Assembly (NCBI GenBank): GCA_002293545.1
Contig: DBDL01000191.1
Location: forward strand, 1-5,532
From: Lachnoclostridium sp. UBA933
GTDB taxonomy: Bacteria; Bacillota; Clostridia; Lachnospirales; Lachnospiraceae
Reading direction: 5' to 3'
Length of the DNA: 5,532 nt
Below are positions 5,446 through 5,532 of the stretch, piece after piece. Under the pieces are notes generated by a model, which did no database searches, was not told where the DNA came from, and saw only the letters and a list, made by a program, of their open reading frames with translations. The position numbers and the translations under genes were made by a program. How positions within the stretch are numbered: the stretch's first letter is position 1; each line of letters begins with the position of its first letter.

Positions 5446-5470
5446 CTTTTTCCTGTTTTTCACTTATAAT
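5442..5470 (+). promoter_or_regulatory. Near-consensus promoter for a gene beyond the window
   Basis: TTGACT (5442-5447) and a perfect TATAAT (5465-5470) are spaced by exactly 17 bases. The -35 box overlaps the stop codon of the small Cys-rich gene, so the next transcription unit starts with no gap. Transcription would begin near 5477, just before a palindromic region. No hairpin terminator for the feo transcript was found between the two. Confidence 0.8.
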
Positions 5471-5485
5471 AGACTATATTACGAA

Positions 5486-5521
5486 ACACTGTACTAGTGT
5501 GAAACATAATCCGTTTCACAC
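5486..5521. repeat. Two overlapping inverted repeats after the edge promoter
   Basis: GTGTGAAAC (5497-5505) and GTTTCACAC (5513-5521) are perfect reverse complements with a 7-base spacer. A smaller pair, ACACT (5486-5490) and AGTGT (5496-5500), shares bases 5497-5500, so only one hairpin can form at a time. Lying some 10-45 bases after the predicted start site, the element could be a repressor operator or a switching leader. The downstream sequence is cut off. Confidence 0.6.
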
Positions 5522-5532
5522 GGCGAATTTGT

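Overview
The window reads as chromosomal DNA of a low-to-moderate GC Bacillota, most probably a clostridial or Erysipelotrichia-like gut lineage. The grounds are strong AGGAGG-type ribosome sites, sigma-A type promoters, U-tailed hairpin terminators, and a Firmicute-type iron transport locus carrying a small FeoB-associated Cys-rich membrane protein. No RNA gene, CRISPR array or intact mobile element was seen. Genus cannot be settled from this window.

Left part (1-1965) is AT-rich and accessory in character. A promoter set among short palindromes precedes a secreted 242-residue protein of unknown function. A hairpin terminator follows. The stretch 944-1431 has no intact gene, but holds what I read as a decayed fragment of an Amidase_6-type (NlpC/P60-like cysteine peptidase) domain, broken by in-frame stops and a frameshift. 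Next comes a 177-residue membrane-anchored, highly charged, probably coiled-coil protein of unknown function, ending at a very strong terminator.

Right part (2006-5445) is less AT-rich and is a ferrous iron uptake locus. A 123-residue DtxR/IdeR/MntR-family repressor (minus strand, TTG start) is divergent from feoA, feoB and the small Cys-rich protein. Two back-to-back promoters lie at 2452-2526. Three look-alike inverted repeats (6-bp arms, 6-bp spacer, GTTAG/CTAAC type) are placed at the feoA start of transcription, in its leader, and between feoA and feoB. The simplest model is that the metal-bound repressor shuts off feoA and separately feoB when iron is plentiful. A hairpin terminator between feoA and feoB suggests the two are not expressed as one simple unit.

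The last 90 bases hold a near-consensus promoter overlapping the stop codon of the small Cys-rich gene, followed by two overlapping inverted repeats that cannot form together. It serves a gene beyond the window. I see no clear evidence of a wholly new system. The most interesting points are the amidase relic, the three-box feo control with an internal terminator, the altered metal site of the repressor and the edge regulatory element.
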